49,182 nucleotides of DNA from positions 1-49,182 of the forward strand of contig UQKD01000024.1 in assembly GCA_900541585.1 (NCBI GenBank), read 5' to 3'. The position numbers and the translations under genes were made by a program. Numbering within the stretch: position 1 is the stretch's first letter; each line of letters starts with the position of its first letter. Positions 1 to 10,201 of the stretch are shown here, piece by piece. Source of the DNA: an uncultured Alistipes sp. (GTDB lineage Bacteria > Bacteroidota > Bacteroidia > Bacteroidales > Rikenellaceae). The notes below the pieces were generated by a model that did not search any database, had not been told where the DNA came from, and saw nothing but the letters and a program-made list of their open reading frames with translations.

Positions 1-721
<721 letters not shown>

Positions 722-765
722 ATCATAAATAGAGTTAGTTGGTTGCAATCGGGTAAGAATGAAAA

Positions 766-773
766 CAAATATA
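766..773 (-). promoter_or_regulatory. Candidate -7 element for hppA
   Basis: On the minus strand this reads TATATTTG, a full match to the Bacteroidetes -7 consensus TAnnTTTG, about 45 nt before the hppA start. No good -33 TTTG is found 20 nt upstream, where the terminator hairpin of the preceding gene lies, so the call is moderate. Confidence 0.4.
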
Positions 774-782
774 AGAAAATAT

Positions 783-804
783 CCCGGCCGTTGTTACGGC
801 CGGG
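783..804 (-). terminator. Intrinsic terminator-like hairpin after the DUF6377 gene
   Basis: A perfect 9-bp stem CCCGGCCGT / ACGGCCGGG with a four-base loop. On the minus strand it is followed by a T-rich stretch (ATATTTTCTTATATTTG). It lies 55 nt beyond the stop codon of the minus-strand regulator and just upstream of hppA, so it probably separates the two transcripts. Confidence 0.65.
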
Positions 805-859
805 AGGTTAAAATTGCCGGAACGGCGTTATTTTACGCTTTCCGGCACACACGGCTCCG

Positions 860-2536
860 TCAGGACCGGGCCGCGATCCCGTTCAGCCCGATCAGCTGCA
901 CGCGCTGTTCCAAATCGCCGACCTCGGGCCGCGTGTGCCGCTGGGTGAACGAGCGGTAGTTGTAGACCGTGCGGATCGAACAGTGCAGCAGCGCGGCGAT
1001 GGTCGCCGTGTCGGTGATGCCCAGGCGAATCAGCGCGTAGATGCGCAGCACGGTGGTCAGCTCGCCGTCGTGGCGCCCCTCGGTGCGGGCCTCGTCGGCA
1101 AGCAGGCCGTTCATCTCGTCGATGAACGAGGGGAAAAGCCCGAGGAAAGTCTCGTCGAATAGCGCGTAAAACTCCTTCAGTTCGTCGTTGCGGACGTTGC
1201 TGCGGGCGTATTCGCGGCGGAGTTCCGCGATCCGGTCGTCACGCAGCATCTTGTTGACATACTGATACGTAGCCGAAAGTTTGTTGATGTATTCCGAGAT
1301 CGTCTGGAGAAAGCCCCCGATGTAGACCTCCTTGATCCGGTTGGCATCGGCGATCCGGAGGTTCTGCGCACTCAAACGGTCGTTCGTCTCGCGCAGGCTC
1401 CGGGCCAGGCCGTTGAGTTTGTCGTTCGACTCGCGGAGGGTCTGCTGCACGGCGCAGAGCTTCCGGTTGCGGGAGAGCACGTAAAGCCCCGCGGCGGCGG
1501 CCGAGACGAAAAAGAGCAGGATGACGACGATCAGCACGACGTACATCGTGTGCAGGCGGGCGTTGCGCTCGCTGTAAGCCGCCTCGATCTGCGGCAGGAT
1601 GGCCATGTCGCGCCACGAACGGCTCGGAGAGTTGAAGAAACGCGTGTCGCGGATCGCCACGCGAATATAGTCCATCGCCCGCTCGACGTCGCCCCGGTTG
1701 AAAAGTTCCTCGGAGACCGCGCACAGCGATCCGTGGTCACGCACGGCGGACTGGATGTCGGCCATGGCCGAACGTATGAACCATGCGAGCTCCTCGTCGG
1801 AACGCCCCGCCTTCCCTTCGAGCAGCGCCTTGTGGTTGGCGGCCTTGGCGTAGGCGTGGGAATCGGGAGGGACCGAGGCCAGCAGACTGTCGCAGAGGAT
1901 CGAAGCCTCGGACCAGTCCTCGCGGACGATGGCGTCCATATACCCGTAGTACAGGCTCGTGAAGCGGTCCTCGCTGATTCTCGCCGCGCTGAGCGCATAA
2001 TAATGTTCGCGCCGGCGGAAGAGGTCGCGGCGTTCGCCCGGCTCGGTCAGCGCGTAGAGTTCGCGGTTCATGCGATGCCGGGCGACATAATAGGATTGCA
2101 GCGTCCGGCGGCTGACACGCACCGTATCGCGGATGCCGCTCAAGATCTCCTCGGCCTCGTAAAAACGCCCGCCCAGGCTGTAACAGAGCGCAATCCCGGA
2201 GCGGGCACGCATGATCAGGTCGTTGTCGCCGGTCTCCTCGGCCAGCGCGAGGCTCCGCCGCAGGTAGAGAAGCGCGAAATCGCTCTGGTAGGAGTTGTAA
2301 TCTTCGGCGAGCCGCTCGGTCAGATCGAAGCGCTCACGCAGCGAAAGCCCGCCGCGGACCAGAGCGCGCTTGAGCGAGTCGATGCGGGATTCGCGCCGGG
2401 CCGTGTACTCGCCGCCGCGGGCGATCACCCGGTCGAGACTGCGGAACAACTCCTGCAGATCGGACTTTTCACCCGGGGAAACCGGAGACGCGGACAGCAC
2501 GGAGAACAAGGCTGCGGCGAGAAGGAGGATTTTCAT
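860..2536 (-). CDS. DUF6377-type membrane-anchored TPR regulator
   Basis: A 558-residue protein. Residues 1-20 form a signal peptide, about 30-310 are helical TPR-like repeats expected in the periplasm, and about 332-355 form one transmembrane helix. A coiled coil (NDKLNGLARSLRETNDRL) and a C-terminal helix-turn-helix at 502-531 (LIRLGITDTATIAALLHCSI, RTVYNYRS) follow. This layout is that of Bacteroidales DUF6377 proteins, thought to be one-piece membrane transcription regulators that sense outside and bind DNA inside; the ligand and targets are unknown. I chose the second Met (MKILLLAAALF) because it begins the signal peptide and lies about 13 nt after the predicted transcription start. The divergent neighbour is the DUF5689/SusCD operon, a possible target. 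Confidence 0.8.
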   Translation of the reverse strand: MKILLLAAALFSVLSASPVSPGEKSDLQELFRSLDRVIARGGEYTARRESRIDSLKRALVRGGLSLRERFDLTERLAEDYNSYQSDFALLYLRRSLALAEETGDNDLIMRARSGIALCYSLGGRFYEAEEILSGIRDTVRVSRRTLQSYYVARHRMNRELYALTEPGERRDLFRRREHYYALSAARISEDRFTSLYYGYMDAIVREDWSEASILCDSLLASVPPDSHAYAKAANHKALLEGKAGRSDEELAWFIRSAMADIQSAVRDHGSLCAVSEELFNRGDVERAMDYIRVAIRDTRFFNSPSRSWRDMAILPQIEAAYSERNARLHTMYVVLIVVILLFFVSAAAAGLYVLSRNRKLCAVQQTLRESNDKLNGLARSLRETNDRLSAQNLRIADANRIKEVYIGGFLQTISEYINKLSATYQYVNKMLRDDRIAELRREYARSNVRNDELKEFYALFDETFLGLFPSFIDEMNGLLADEARTEGRHDGELTTVLRIYALIRLGITDTATIAALLHCSIRTVYNYRSFTQRHTRPEVGDLEQRVQLIGLNGIAARS

Positions 2537-2555
2537 TTCAGGTTTCGATTTATTG

Positions 2556-2587
2556 CAAACATAGCGCTTTAATAACAAAAAAGCAAA
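2556..2587 (-). promoter_or_regulatory. Promoter of the DUF6377 gene
   Basis: Minus strand: TTTG at 2587-2584, a 20-nt spacer, then TATGTTTG at 2563-2556. Both elements match the Bacteroidetes TTTG-N19-21-TAnnTTTG promoter. The predicted transcription start is near 2549, giving a leader of about 13 nt before the ATG at 2536. Confidence 0.7.
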
Positions 2588-2759
2588 TCGGAAGAAAGGG
2601 TTTGCGTATTACAAATGTATTAAAAAGTAAAATCTTAAAGTTTCAGCATTTACATAACGCACGGGGATCGAAAAACATAAAATTCTGACAATAAGCGAAA
2701 TAATGTTTACAAGCATTTACATTTTCGAGGAAGACTCTTTTCGGATATTTATTAAGGGT

Positions 2760-2767
2760 TACCTTTG
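2760..2767 (+). promoter_or_regulatory. -7 element for the SusCD/DUF5689 operon
   Basis: TACCTTTG matches TAnnTTTG. The -33 position (about 2736-2741) has only CTTTT, so the promoter may need an activator. The leader would be about 75 nt before the ATG at 2847. The 166-bp region between the two predicted promoters is AT-rich and would hold control sites for both divergent transcripts. Confidence 0.5.
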
Positions 2768-2846
2768 TAATGAAAATATTTTCAATATCCGCCCGAAATT
2801 TAACCAAAAATTTTCAAACCTTTTCAGACCAATTAACCTAAATGCT

Positions 2847-3977
2847 ATGAGAACAACTCTATCTCAAAAAATCCCGAAGAGAAGCGTCACCTCGCTGATC
2901 GCGGTACTGCTGCTGACCGGCACGGTATCTCTGGGCACAGCCTGCGACGACGACAAGGACTACTCCCGCAGGGAACACATCGAGTGGTCGAACTCGCCGG
3001 AATTCGAAGAAGCGCTGACGGGAACCCTGCACATCCCCGTCAGAGCGTCGAAAGAGCAGGAATCCGCACCGTTCAAAAGGTCCATCTATATCAGAAGCAA
3101 TGTGGCTTATCAGGCCGGATTCGAAGGCGAAAAGGAAGAGTCCGGAGAACTGCCGGCCGGGGAGTGGCTCAGCGTCGACGAAATCAGACGCGGCGTCAGA
3201 CCCGGCATCGACGAACTGGTCCTGCTGATCACCCCGCACACGGGAGCCTATGTAGAACGGAAAGGGTGCATCTCGCTGCACACCGACGTCGAATTCCTCA
3301 ATGAATTCATCGCCGTCGTACAGGGATTCCCGAAATACACCAAAGAGTACGAGGGCAACTTCGACTGGCTGAAGTACGGTTCGGCGGAGCCTCTGGAGAC
3401 CCGGGGCGAAACGCCGATCGACAGCTGGACCGCCGACCAGAAGAAAATGGGGCTGGAATCGACGCCCGCACAGGAGGGCGGCACGGCCTACTGCTACGGC
3501 AAAAACGGCTACGTCAAACTCGGCGACGAGGACGGACACGGGGCCAACCTGCTGACCCCGTACGATCCGGCCATCCGGAACGACACGGCCGCCATGGTCC
3601 GTTTCAACGCCATCGCCTATGCGGCGGCCGACGGCACGAAAGACAACGACGAACTGACCGTGCGGATCACGGGAGGCGGACAGTTCGCCGACGGAACCAC
3701 CGAGAAAACCGTCCGCGTGGGACACCTCGACCCCACGGCCGAGGAGCTTCCGACGGCCATGTGGGAAAACTCACAGCAGGAGTTCATCATCTTCTCCCAC
3801 CCCAAAAATCCCTTTACGAGCAACACGCGCGTGGAACTGATGGCCGGCAAATACGAGATGGAGAGCGGCAACACCCGCATTTTCATCGACAACCTCTACG
3901 TGCTGCGCCTGAAATGGTACGATTTCGAAGACCTGTTCGGAAAACTCCCCTGGGAACAGAATATCCCGCGACACTAA
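2847..3977 (+). CDS. Surface lipoprotein of unknown function, first gene of the SusCD operon
   Basis: A 376-residue lipoprotein: signal peptide 1-32 with a lipobox ending at Cys33, then an acidic DDDKD run, a usual surface-export signal in Bacteroidetes. The N-terminal part (about 45-130) has alternating beta-strand character and a BACON-like ending (WLSVDEIRR). The C-terminal part resembles a beta-sandwich. No catalytic motif is visible and I do not recognise the family. The start at MRTTLSQK was chosen over an upstream in-frame Met at 2703, because the latter lies before the predicted promoter and would bury the signal peptide. It is 21 nt upstream of a DUF5689 gene and clearly part of the same operon. 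Confidence 0.75.
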   Translation: MRTTLSQKIPKRSVTSLIAVLLLTGTVSLGTACDDDKDYSRREHIEWSNSPEFEEALTGTLHIPVRASKEQESAPFKRSIYIRSNVAYQAGFEGEKEESGELPAGEWLSVDEIRRGVRPGIDELVLLITPHTGAYVERKGCISLHTDVEFLNEFIAVVQGFPKYTKEYEGNFDWLKYGSAEPLETRGETPIDSWTADQKKMGLESTPAQEGGTAYCYGKNGYVKLGDEDGHGANLLTPYDPAIRNDTAAMVRFNAIAYAAADGTKDNDELTVRITGGGQFADGTTEKTVRVGHLDPTAEELPTAMWENSQQEFIIFSHPKNPFTSNTRVELMAGKYEMESGNTRIFIDNLYVLRLKWYDFEDLFGKLPWEQNIPRH

Positions 3978-3998
3978 AAAAACAAACTACGACATACG

Positions 3999-6106
3999 AT
4001 GAAAAGATTCTACACCAAGCGCTTCAGCCTGATCTGCGCCTTCGCCGCCTCGGCCCTATTGCTCGGGGGGGGTGCAGCGAGGATGAGACAGAGCCGGTCA
4101 TCGGCTCGAAAGGCGTCAGCAGCGAAGTCTTCGTCTCCAGCGACGCAGGCACACGCACCATCAAGGTAGAGACCACCGGGCCGTGGCAGGCGCGTCTCAC
4201 GCCCGACACCAAACTCTGGGTCTCGGTCGACGGCGCCGACAGCGGCGAAACGGGCGGCTCGTTCACCCTCAATTACCGGACCAACAATTCGCTTCCCCGC
4301 AAGGGAACCATTCTCGTCTCATCGGCCCGGCAGCAGGTCATCGACACGATTTACCTGATGCAGTACGGCACGGCGCCGGTCCTGGCGTTTCTGTCAGAGG
4401 GAAAAAAGTACTCGTCGGTGGAAAAAATCGACTCGATTGCGATAGACACCAACATCCCGCTGTCCAAAAAAATCTACTGGACGGTCGCTTACGACGAGAA
4501 TTCCGCCGCCGAACCGTGGGCCGACAGCGTCAGCTACGCCCAGGATTACAAATATTTCCGATTCCGGATCGCCGACAACAAGAATTTCGAATCCCGCGCG
4601 GTACGGTTCTGCCTGTGGTTCCGGGATGACTGGGGTGAAGATCACGCAACCTATTTCACAGCCTACCAGGGTATCCCGGGCGGTACGCCGGAGACCCGCG
4701 AGGTGACCTTCGAGGAGCTGCGCGGACTGATCGCGGATGCGGAGGGCGAGATCACCCTCGATCAGGACATCGCCGTAAGCGGCGTGGTCGTCAGCGACCG
4801 GACCTCGCCCAACATGGCCGGAAGCCCCATGCTCAAGGCCGCGGCAAGACCCGATCTGGGCATCAACGACCGCACGGCCTACATGCAGAACGCCGACGCC
4901 TCGCTGGGCCTCGCCCTGGTCACGACCGACGCCCAGCAGAACAACCTGCAACGATATGACAAACTCAAACTCTGGTGCAAGGGCCTCACGCTGACCAAGC
5001 GGAGCAACCCCGAACGCTATACGCTGAGCGGCGTGACGCAGGACCACATCGTCACCAAAGAGTCCGGAACGGCCGAAGAACTGCCCGCGAAGCGCCGCTT
5101 CATCGACCAGCTGACCGACGCCGACCTCTATACCCAGGTGACGCTCAAACGCTGCCAGATGGCCGTGCGCACCGGACGCTTCATCCCCGTGCACATCAAC
5201 TACACCAACAGTTTCAACAGCTACTACCCCGCGGCCGTACTCGACCGTCACGGCGACATGATCTACCTGATGACCAACCACGGCTGCGACTGGCGTTTCA
5301 AGGAGATGCCCGACGGCGAAGGAACGATCACCGGCATCATCGTACACGAGCCTTACACCTTCTTCGAACGGGGCGGCGACATCGGCCGTTACCAGATCCG
5401 CAACGTGACGCGCGAGGACATCGCGCTGGACGAGTCGGCCGACAACGCCTTCTCGGCCGTGGCCGTGGAGTGGAGTCCCGACGGCAGCAAGGACCCCCGC
5501 GCCTACGCATTCCCGCAGTATCCGCATCCGGCGACCGACAGCGGTCAGGCGCATTGCGTGGCCGCGACGACGGGTTCGGGACTCTCGTTCATGAGCACCT
5601 ACGCCTGGCTGGCCGTCGGCAGCGCCTACCGGGCCGCCGAAAACGGGCTGACCATCAACAACGCTTCGTGGGGCCACAAGCAGCTGTGGGACACGGCGAA
5701 GAACACGGGAAACTCCCTGCTGTTCGAGTTCTCGACGCAGGGCGTCAGCTCCACGCAGTGCTCGTTCGTCTTCACCTGCCGCTACCACTCGGCACAGGGC
5801 GGGCTGCGCTACTGGACGGCGGAATATTCGCTCGACGGCGACAACTGGAAGAAGCTCACCGATTTCACGGTTCCCGACAACGGCAACTGGGGCAACATGC
5901 AGCTCGAACAGCTTTCGGGCGACAAGAGCGTGTGGATGCAGGTTCCCACCGAGATTCTGGGACAGAGCGTGGCATGGATCCGCCTGCGCCCCGTGCAGAA
6001 CAAGATCGGCACGGCGACGACCTACGACACCGCGACCATCGCATCCAACGGGCAGGTGGCCAACGCGTTCACCGTCTCCTACGCAGCCCTGCGCTACAAC
6101 AAATAA
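3999..6106 (+). CDS. DUF5689 lipoprotein, frame broken at a poly-G tract in the signal peptide
   Basis: From the ATG at 3999 a good lipoprotein signal begins (MKRFYTKRFSLICAFAASAL), but the run of eight G at 4065-4072 throws it out of frame just before the expected lipobox Cys. The rest (SEDETEPVIGSKG onward) is intact in the next frame to 6106. With nine or six G it would be a lipoprotein of about 702 residues: a BACON-like domain at about 30-120, DUF5689 at about 235-470 ending GDIGRYQIRNVTREDIAL, and a C-terminal beta-sandwich shared with the two other DUF5689 proteins here. DUF5689 is an OB-fold-like, probably substrate-binding surface domain. As read, the protein would not be exported. 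This is either a phase-variable OFF state or a homopolymer sequencing error. Confidence 0.8.
4065..4072 (+). repeat. Run of eight G in the signal-peptide codons of the DUF5689 gene
   Basis: The tract follows GCTC and precedes TGCAGC, the codons for Cys-Ser of the lipobox. Six G gives LLLGGC, an ideal lipobox; nine G gives LLLGGGC; eight G, as here, is out of frame. A tract of this kind is prone to slippage in replication and to base-calling error. Confidence 0.75.
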
Positions 6107-6119
6107 ACCAGCCAACGAC

Positions 6120-7052
6120 ATGAAAACACACAACATCATAGATTTTCTGCGCCGGATGGCGTTCGGCGGTGCGCTGCTGGCCGCAGCAGTCCTGCTGCCC
6201 GCCTGCGACGACGACCCGGCCGTCCCGGACGAAGAACTGACGACCGATCCCGGAACGAGCGTACAGCCCGAGACCCTGCGCTTCATCAACTACAACATCC
6301 TGGAGGGCATGAAGCTCGACAAAGGCCAGAACTTCGACAACTTCGTGGAGTGGGTGAAGGAGAAGGACCCCGACTTCATGGCACTCTGCGAGTGCAACAA
6401 ATTCACCGAAAAGTCGCTCACGGCCCTCGCCAACCGCTACGGGCACTCCTACGCCGTACTCTGCAAGGAGACCGGATATCCGGTGGGACTGACATCGAAA
6501 TACCCCATCGAGTTGCGCAACCGCCTGCTCGAAGATGTTCCCCTCTGGCACGGAGCCATCCACGCCCGCATCAAGGACATCAACGTCGTGGTGCTGCACC
6601 TCTATCCGTTCGGAACCTATCCCAACGGGCAGGGCGCAGCCGGAACGGGCGACGCCTACCGCGACCGGGAGATCAACTGCATCCTCGACAGCACCATCCG
6701 CCGCTATCCGGTGGAACCGCTGTGGCTGATGTCGGGCGACTTCAACTCCTACTCGCCCAAGGACGCCGACGCGATGCCCGCCGGGACATACTACGAAACC
6801 CACTCGACAGTGCTCCGGAGCGGCTATTTCGACGCGCTGCGCGACCGCCACAGCCAGTTCTTCCGCAGCGTGCCCACGCTCTACAACCTCGAGAACGGCG
6901 GCGCGCCCCGGCGGATCGACTTTATCTACGCCTCGCAGGGCATGATGCGCGAAATAACCGACTCACGCATCATCTACGACGAATTTACGGCCAACTATTC
7001 GGACCACTACCCTGTCATGATCGAATTCCGTCACTACCCCTCGGGGAAATAA
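6120..7052 (+). CDS. Endonuclease/exonuclease/phosphatase-family lipoprotein
   Basis: A 310-residue lipoprotein (lipobox LLPAC followed by DDDPAVPDEE, a surface-export type tail). The rest is one EEP domain (DNase I / sphingomyelinase-like fold), which cuts phosphodiester or phosphate ester bonds using Mg2+. Family motifs are complete: NYNIL near residue 59, metal-binding Glu91 (ALCE), His160 (VVLHLYP), GDFN with Asp207 and Asn209, Asp267 (RIDFIYAS) and the catalytic pair Asp295-His296 (SDHYPV). The substrate could be nucleic acid, a phospholipid head group or an inositol phosphate; the family alone does not decide. It sits between two DUF5689/SusC genes, 13 nt after one and 31 nt before the other, so it probably acts on the same surface substrate. 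Confidence 0.88.
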   Translation: MKTHNIIDFLRRMAFGGALLAAAVLLPACDDDPAVPDEELTTDPGTSVQPETLRFINYNILEGMKLDKGQNFDNFVEWVKEKDPDFMALCECNKFTEKSLTALANRYGHSYAVLCKETGYPVGLTSKYPIELRNRLLEDVPLWHGAIHARIKDINVVVLHLYPFGTYPNGQGAAGTGDAYRDREINCILDSTIRRYPVEPLWLMSGDFNSYSPKDADAMPAGTYYETHSTVLRSGYFDALRDRHSQFFRSVPTLYNLENGGAPRRIDFIYASQGMMREITDSRIIYDEFTANYSDHYPVMIEFRHYPSGK

Positions 7053-7083
7053 GCACAGGAGTCGCACCTAAAAAACAATTCGC

Positions 7084-10000
7084 ATGAAACGATATATCAT
7101 ATTACTGATCCTGCTGGTTTCGGGAGCGCTGACGGCAGCGCCTGCCCTCGCGCAGAAAAGCGGAACCAAACACACCGTAACGGGCAAGGTTACGGACCAG
7201 AGCGGCGAGCCGCTGATCGGCGCGACCGTGCTGGTGACGGGCACGACGACCGGCGCCAGCACCAACGCCGCGGGCGATTATTCGATCCAGGTTCCCGAAG
7301 GCGCCTCGCTGACGTTCCAGTACATCGGCTATGAACCCAAAACCGAAAAGGTCGGCGCACGCACGAAGGTCGACGTGAAACTCGACCAGAGCAAGCAGAC
7401 CATCGACGAAGTGGTCGTGATCGGCTACGGCACGGTGAAAAAATCCGACCTGACGGGTTCGGTGGCCAACGTCAAGATGAGCGACATCAAGGACATCCCG
7501 GTGGTTTCGGTCGACCAGGCCCTCCAGGGCCGCATCGCCGGCGCCGACATCATGGCCACGACCGGAGAGCCGGGCGCCACGACCTCGATCCGAATCCGCG
7601 GCACGCGCTCGATCTCGGCATCGAACGAACCGCTGATCATCGTCGACGGCGTCATCGACGGCATTCACGACCTGAACGACATCAACTCCGCGGACATCGA
7701 GTCGATCTCGGTGCTGAAGGACGCCTCGTCGACGGCCATCTACGGCGCACGCGGCTCGAACGGCGTGATCGTGATCACGACCAAGAAGGGCCGCGGCGTG
7801 GACGGACGTCCCAGCATCACCTTCAAGACCGATCTGGGATTCTCGCAGCTCCCGCGCCAGCTCGACATCATGAACGCCACGGAGTTCGCCCGCTACCGCA
7901 ACGACTACGCCTATTTCTTCTCGAGCGCCGACGGCAACGACAAGATCGAGCCTGACTCGCCGATCTCGAAATACCCCTTCCCCAACCCCGAGGCCAAAGG
8001 CGCCGGCACGAACTGGATCGACACCATCACGCGCACGGCGCTCTACCAGAATTACGACCTTTCGATTTCGGGAGCCTCCGCGAAAAGCTCCTACTACGCC
8101 TCGGCCGGATTCAACGAAACGCAGGGAATCATCGACAACAGCGGGCTGAAACGTTACTCCGCACGCCTGAAGGTCGACCACGAGTTCGCCAAATGGCTCA
8201 AGGCCGGACTGAACCTGAGCTACACCTACCGCGACCAGGACGAAAACCTGGCCACCATCGGCGGAACCAACTGGTGGAACGCCGCCGTGTTCCTCAGCCC
8301 GTTCCTCACCCCCACATCCGACATGAACGACCTGTGGTATTCGGGACAGAAATTCAACAACCCGCGCCTCATGCTCGACCACTGTTTCAAGAACGCCCGG
8401 CGCATTTCGCTCAACAACAGCGGATTCGTCGAGGTAACACCCGTCAAGGGACTGAAGCTGCGCAGCCAGTTCACCTACTACTCCTACCAGCGCCACGGAC
8501 GCTACTACGAGCCGGGTTACCTGCCCGCCAAAAAAGAGAACGAAGGCGGTTACGCCAAACGTGACGAGTACGACGACACGAGTTTCTCCAGCGAGAATAC
8601 GGTCTACTACGAATTACGCCCCAAGAGCGGCCACAACTTCGACGTGCTGGGCGGATACACCGCACAGGTCAAGTACGACAACAACCTGAGCATCACCGGA
8701 CGCGGCTACACGCTCGACGAACTCACCTGGAACAACATGGCCGCGGTTCCCGACAAGCAGAACACCTCGATCAGCACCAACCACACGGACTGGACCAAGA
8801 TGTCGGTGTTCGGGCGTCTGAACTACAACTACAAGGAGCGTTACTACATCACGTTCACGGCCCGTTACGACGGCGCCTCGAACTTCGCCGCCAACAAGAA
8901 ATGGGGATTCTTCCCCTCGGCGGCCCTCCGCTGGAACGTCGCCAACGAAAAGTTCCTGCAAAAAGCCAAGTGGATCGACGAACTGGCCCTGCGCGCCAGC
9001 CTCGGACGCACCGGTAACGACGCCATCTCGGCCTACCGTTCGCTGGCGGCCGTCGGCAACTCGACGAGCGGCTACCTGATGGGAGGCACGCAGCAGCTGG
9101 CGGTCTACCCGTCGCGCCTGGCGTCGCCCGACCTGACGTGGGAAACCTCCGACCAGTATACCCTCGGAGCCGACATCTCGCTGTTCGGCGGGCGGCTCAA
9201 CGTCACGGCCGACACCTACCTGATCAAGACCCGCGACCTGCTGCTGACCGTACAGGTAGCCTCGCAAACGGGTTACACCAACTACTTCGCCAACGCCGGA
9301 CGCACCACCAACAAAGGTTGGGAACTCACCGTCGAAAGCCGCAACATCGTCCGTCCGAAGTTCCAGTGGTCGACGACCCTCACCCTGTCGCGCAACAAGC
9401 AGATGGTGGACGACATCGCCTCGGAAGACTTCGTGACAGCCTACTCGTCGCCGTCGTCGTCGGGAACCACCTACATGATGTACGGCTACAAGAAGGGCTA
9501 CACGCTCAACGCCCTCTGGGGATTCCGCTACGGCGGCGTATGGCACAACGAAGGGGAGGTGGAACGCAACAAGATCACCAAGGCCTACGCCTCGGCCAGC
9601 GGAAACACCTTCAAGCCCGGATACGCCCGCTACCAGGACATCAACCACGACGGAGCGCTGAACAGCGACGACCTGGTGTACCTCGGATCGGCCGACCCGG
9701 ACCTCTACGGCGGTATCCAGAACACGTTCAACATCCACAATTTCACATTGAGCTTCTTCTTCAACTACTCGATCGGCGGCAAGATCTACAACGTCGCCGA
9801 ACTCTGGATGGGCAACGGTTCGCCCTATACCAACCAATACAAGTACATGCAGAACTCCTGGCATCCGGTCCGCAACCCGAATTCGAACCTGCCCATGGCC
9901 GGCAGCTACGACGCCCTGCCCAGCGACCGGCTGGTGCACGACGCGAGCTACCTGCGGCTGAAGAACATCTCCGCGAGCTACACCTTCGACATGCGCAAGG

Positions 10001-10188
10001 CCACCAAGAACCGCCTGCGCGACATCCGCGTAAGCGTCAGCGGCGAGAACCTCTACCTGTGGAAGAAATACAACGGATTCGATCCGGACGTTTCGACATC
10101 GAGTTCCAATTCGGCCCTGCGGCGCGTCGACATCGGCGCTTACCCCAAGCCCCGGACCATCATTTTCAGCCTCCAGATCAGATACTAA
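7084..10188 (+). CDS. SusC/RagA-family TonB-linked outer membrane transporter
   Basis: A 1034-residue TonB-dependent transporter. It has a signal peptide ending near ALAQK, a carboxypeptidase-regulatory-like beta-sandwich at about 35-105 (VTGKVTDQSGEPLIGATV), a TonB-box region (DEVVVIGYGTVKKSDLTG), a plug with the SusC motif IRIRGTRSISASNEPLIIVD and SVLKDASSTAIYGARGSNGV, and a long barrel ending in RTIIFSLQIRY with a terminal aromatic residue. SusC proteins pair with SusD to import oligomers across the outer membrane using energy from TonB-ExbBD. The SusD partner begins 13 nt after the stop. The imported substrate is not shown by this sequence; the linked EEP and GH20 enzymes are the only clues. 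Confidence 0.95.
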   Translation: MKRYIILLILLVSGALTAAPALAQKSGTKHTVTGKVTDQSGEPLIGATVLVTGTTTGASTNAAGDYSIQVPEGASLTFQYIGYEPKTEKVGARTKVDVKLDQSKQTIDEVVVIGYGTVKKSDLTGSVANVKMSDIKDIPVVSVDQALQGRIAGADIMATTGEPGATTSIRIRGTRSISASNEPLIIVDGVIDGIHDLNDINSADIESISVLKDASSTAIYGARGSNGVIVITTKKGRGVDGRPSITFKTDLGFSQLPRQLDIMNATEFARYRNDYAYFFSSADGNDKIEPDSPISKYPFPNPEAKGAGTNWIDTITRTALYQNYDLSISGASAKSSYYASAGFNETQGIIDNSGLKRYSARLKVDHEFAKWLKAGLNLSYTYRDQDENLATIGGTNWWNAAVFLSPFLTPTSDMNDLWYSGQKFNNPRLMLDHCFKNARRISLNNSGFVEVTPVKGLKLRSQFTYYSYQRHGRYYEPGYLPAKKENEGGYAKRDEYDDTSFSSENTVYYELRPKSGHNFDVLGGYTAQVKYDNNLSITGRGYTLDELTWNNMAAVPDKQNTSISTNHTDWTKMSVFGRLNYNYKERYYITFTARYDGASNFAANKKWGFFPSAALRWNVANEKFLQKAKWIDELALRASLGRTGNDAISAYRSLAAVGNSTSGYLMGGTQQLAVYPSRLASPDLTWETSDQYTLGADISLFGGRLNVTADTYLIKTRDLLLTVQVASQTGYTNYFANAGRTTNKGWELTVESRNIVRPKFQWSTTLTLSRNKQMVDDIASEDFVTAYSSPSSSGTTYMMYGYKKGYTLNALWGFRYGGVWHNEGEVERNKITKAYASASGNTFKPGYARYQDINHDGALNSDDLVYLGSADPDLYGGIQNTFNIHNFTLSFFFNYSIGGKIYNVAELWMGNGSPYTNQYKYMQNSWHPVRNPNSNLPMAGSYDALPSDRLVHDASYLRLKNISASYTFDMRKATKNRLRDIRVSVSGENLYLWKKYNGFDPDVSTSSSNSALRRVDIGAYPKPRTIIFSLQIRY

Positions 10189-10201
10189 CACCGCCAAGAC
10201 C

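Noticed and set aside
4394..6289. A 631-residue minus-strand frame spanning the end of a DUF5689 gene and the start of the EEP gene
   Set aside because: Antisense shadow that crosses two real genes and has no protein-like motifs.
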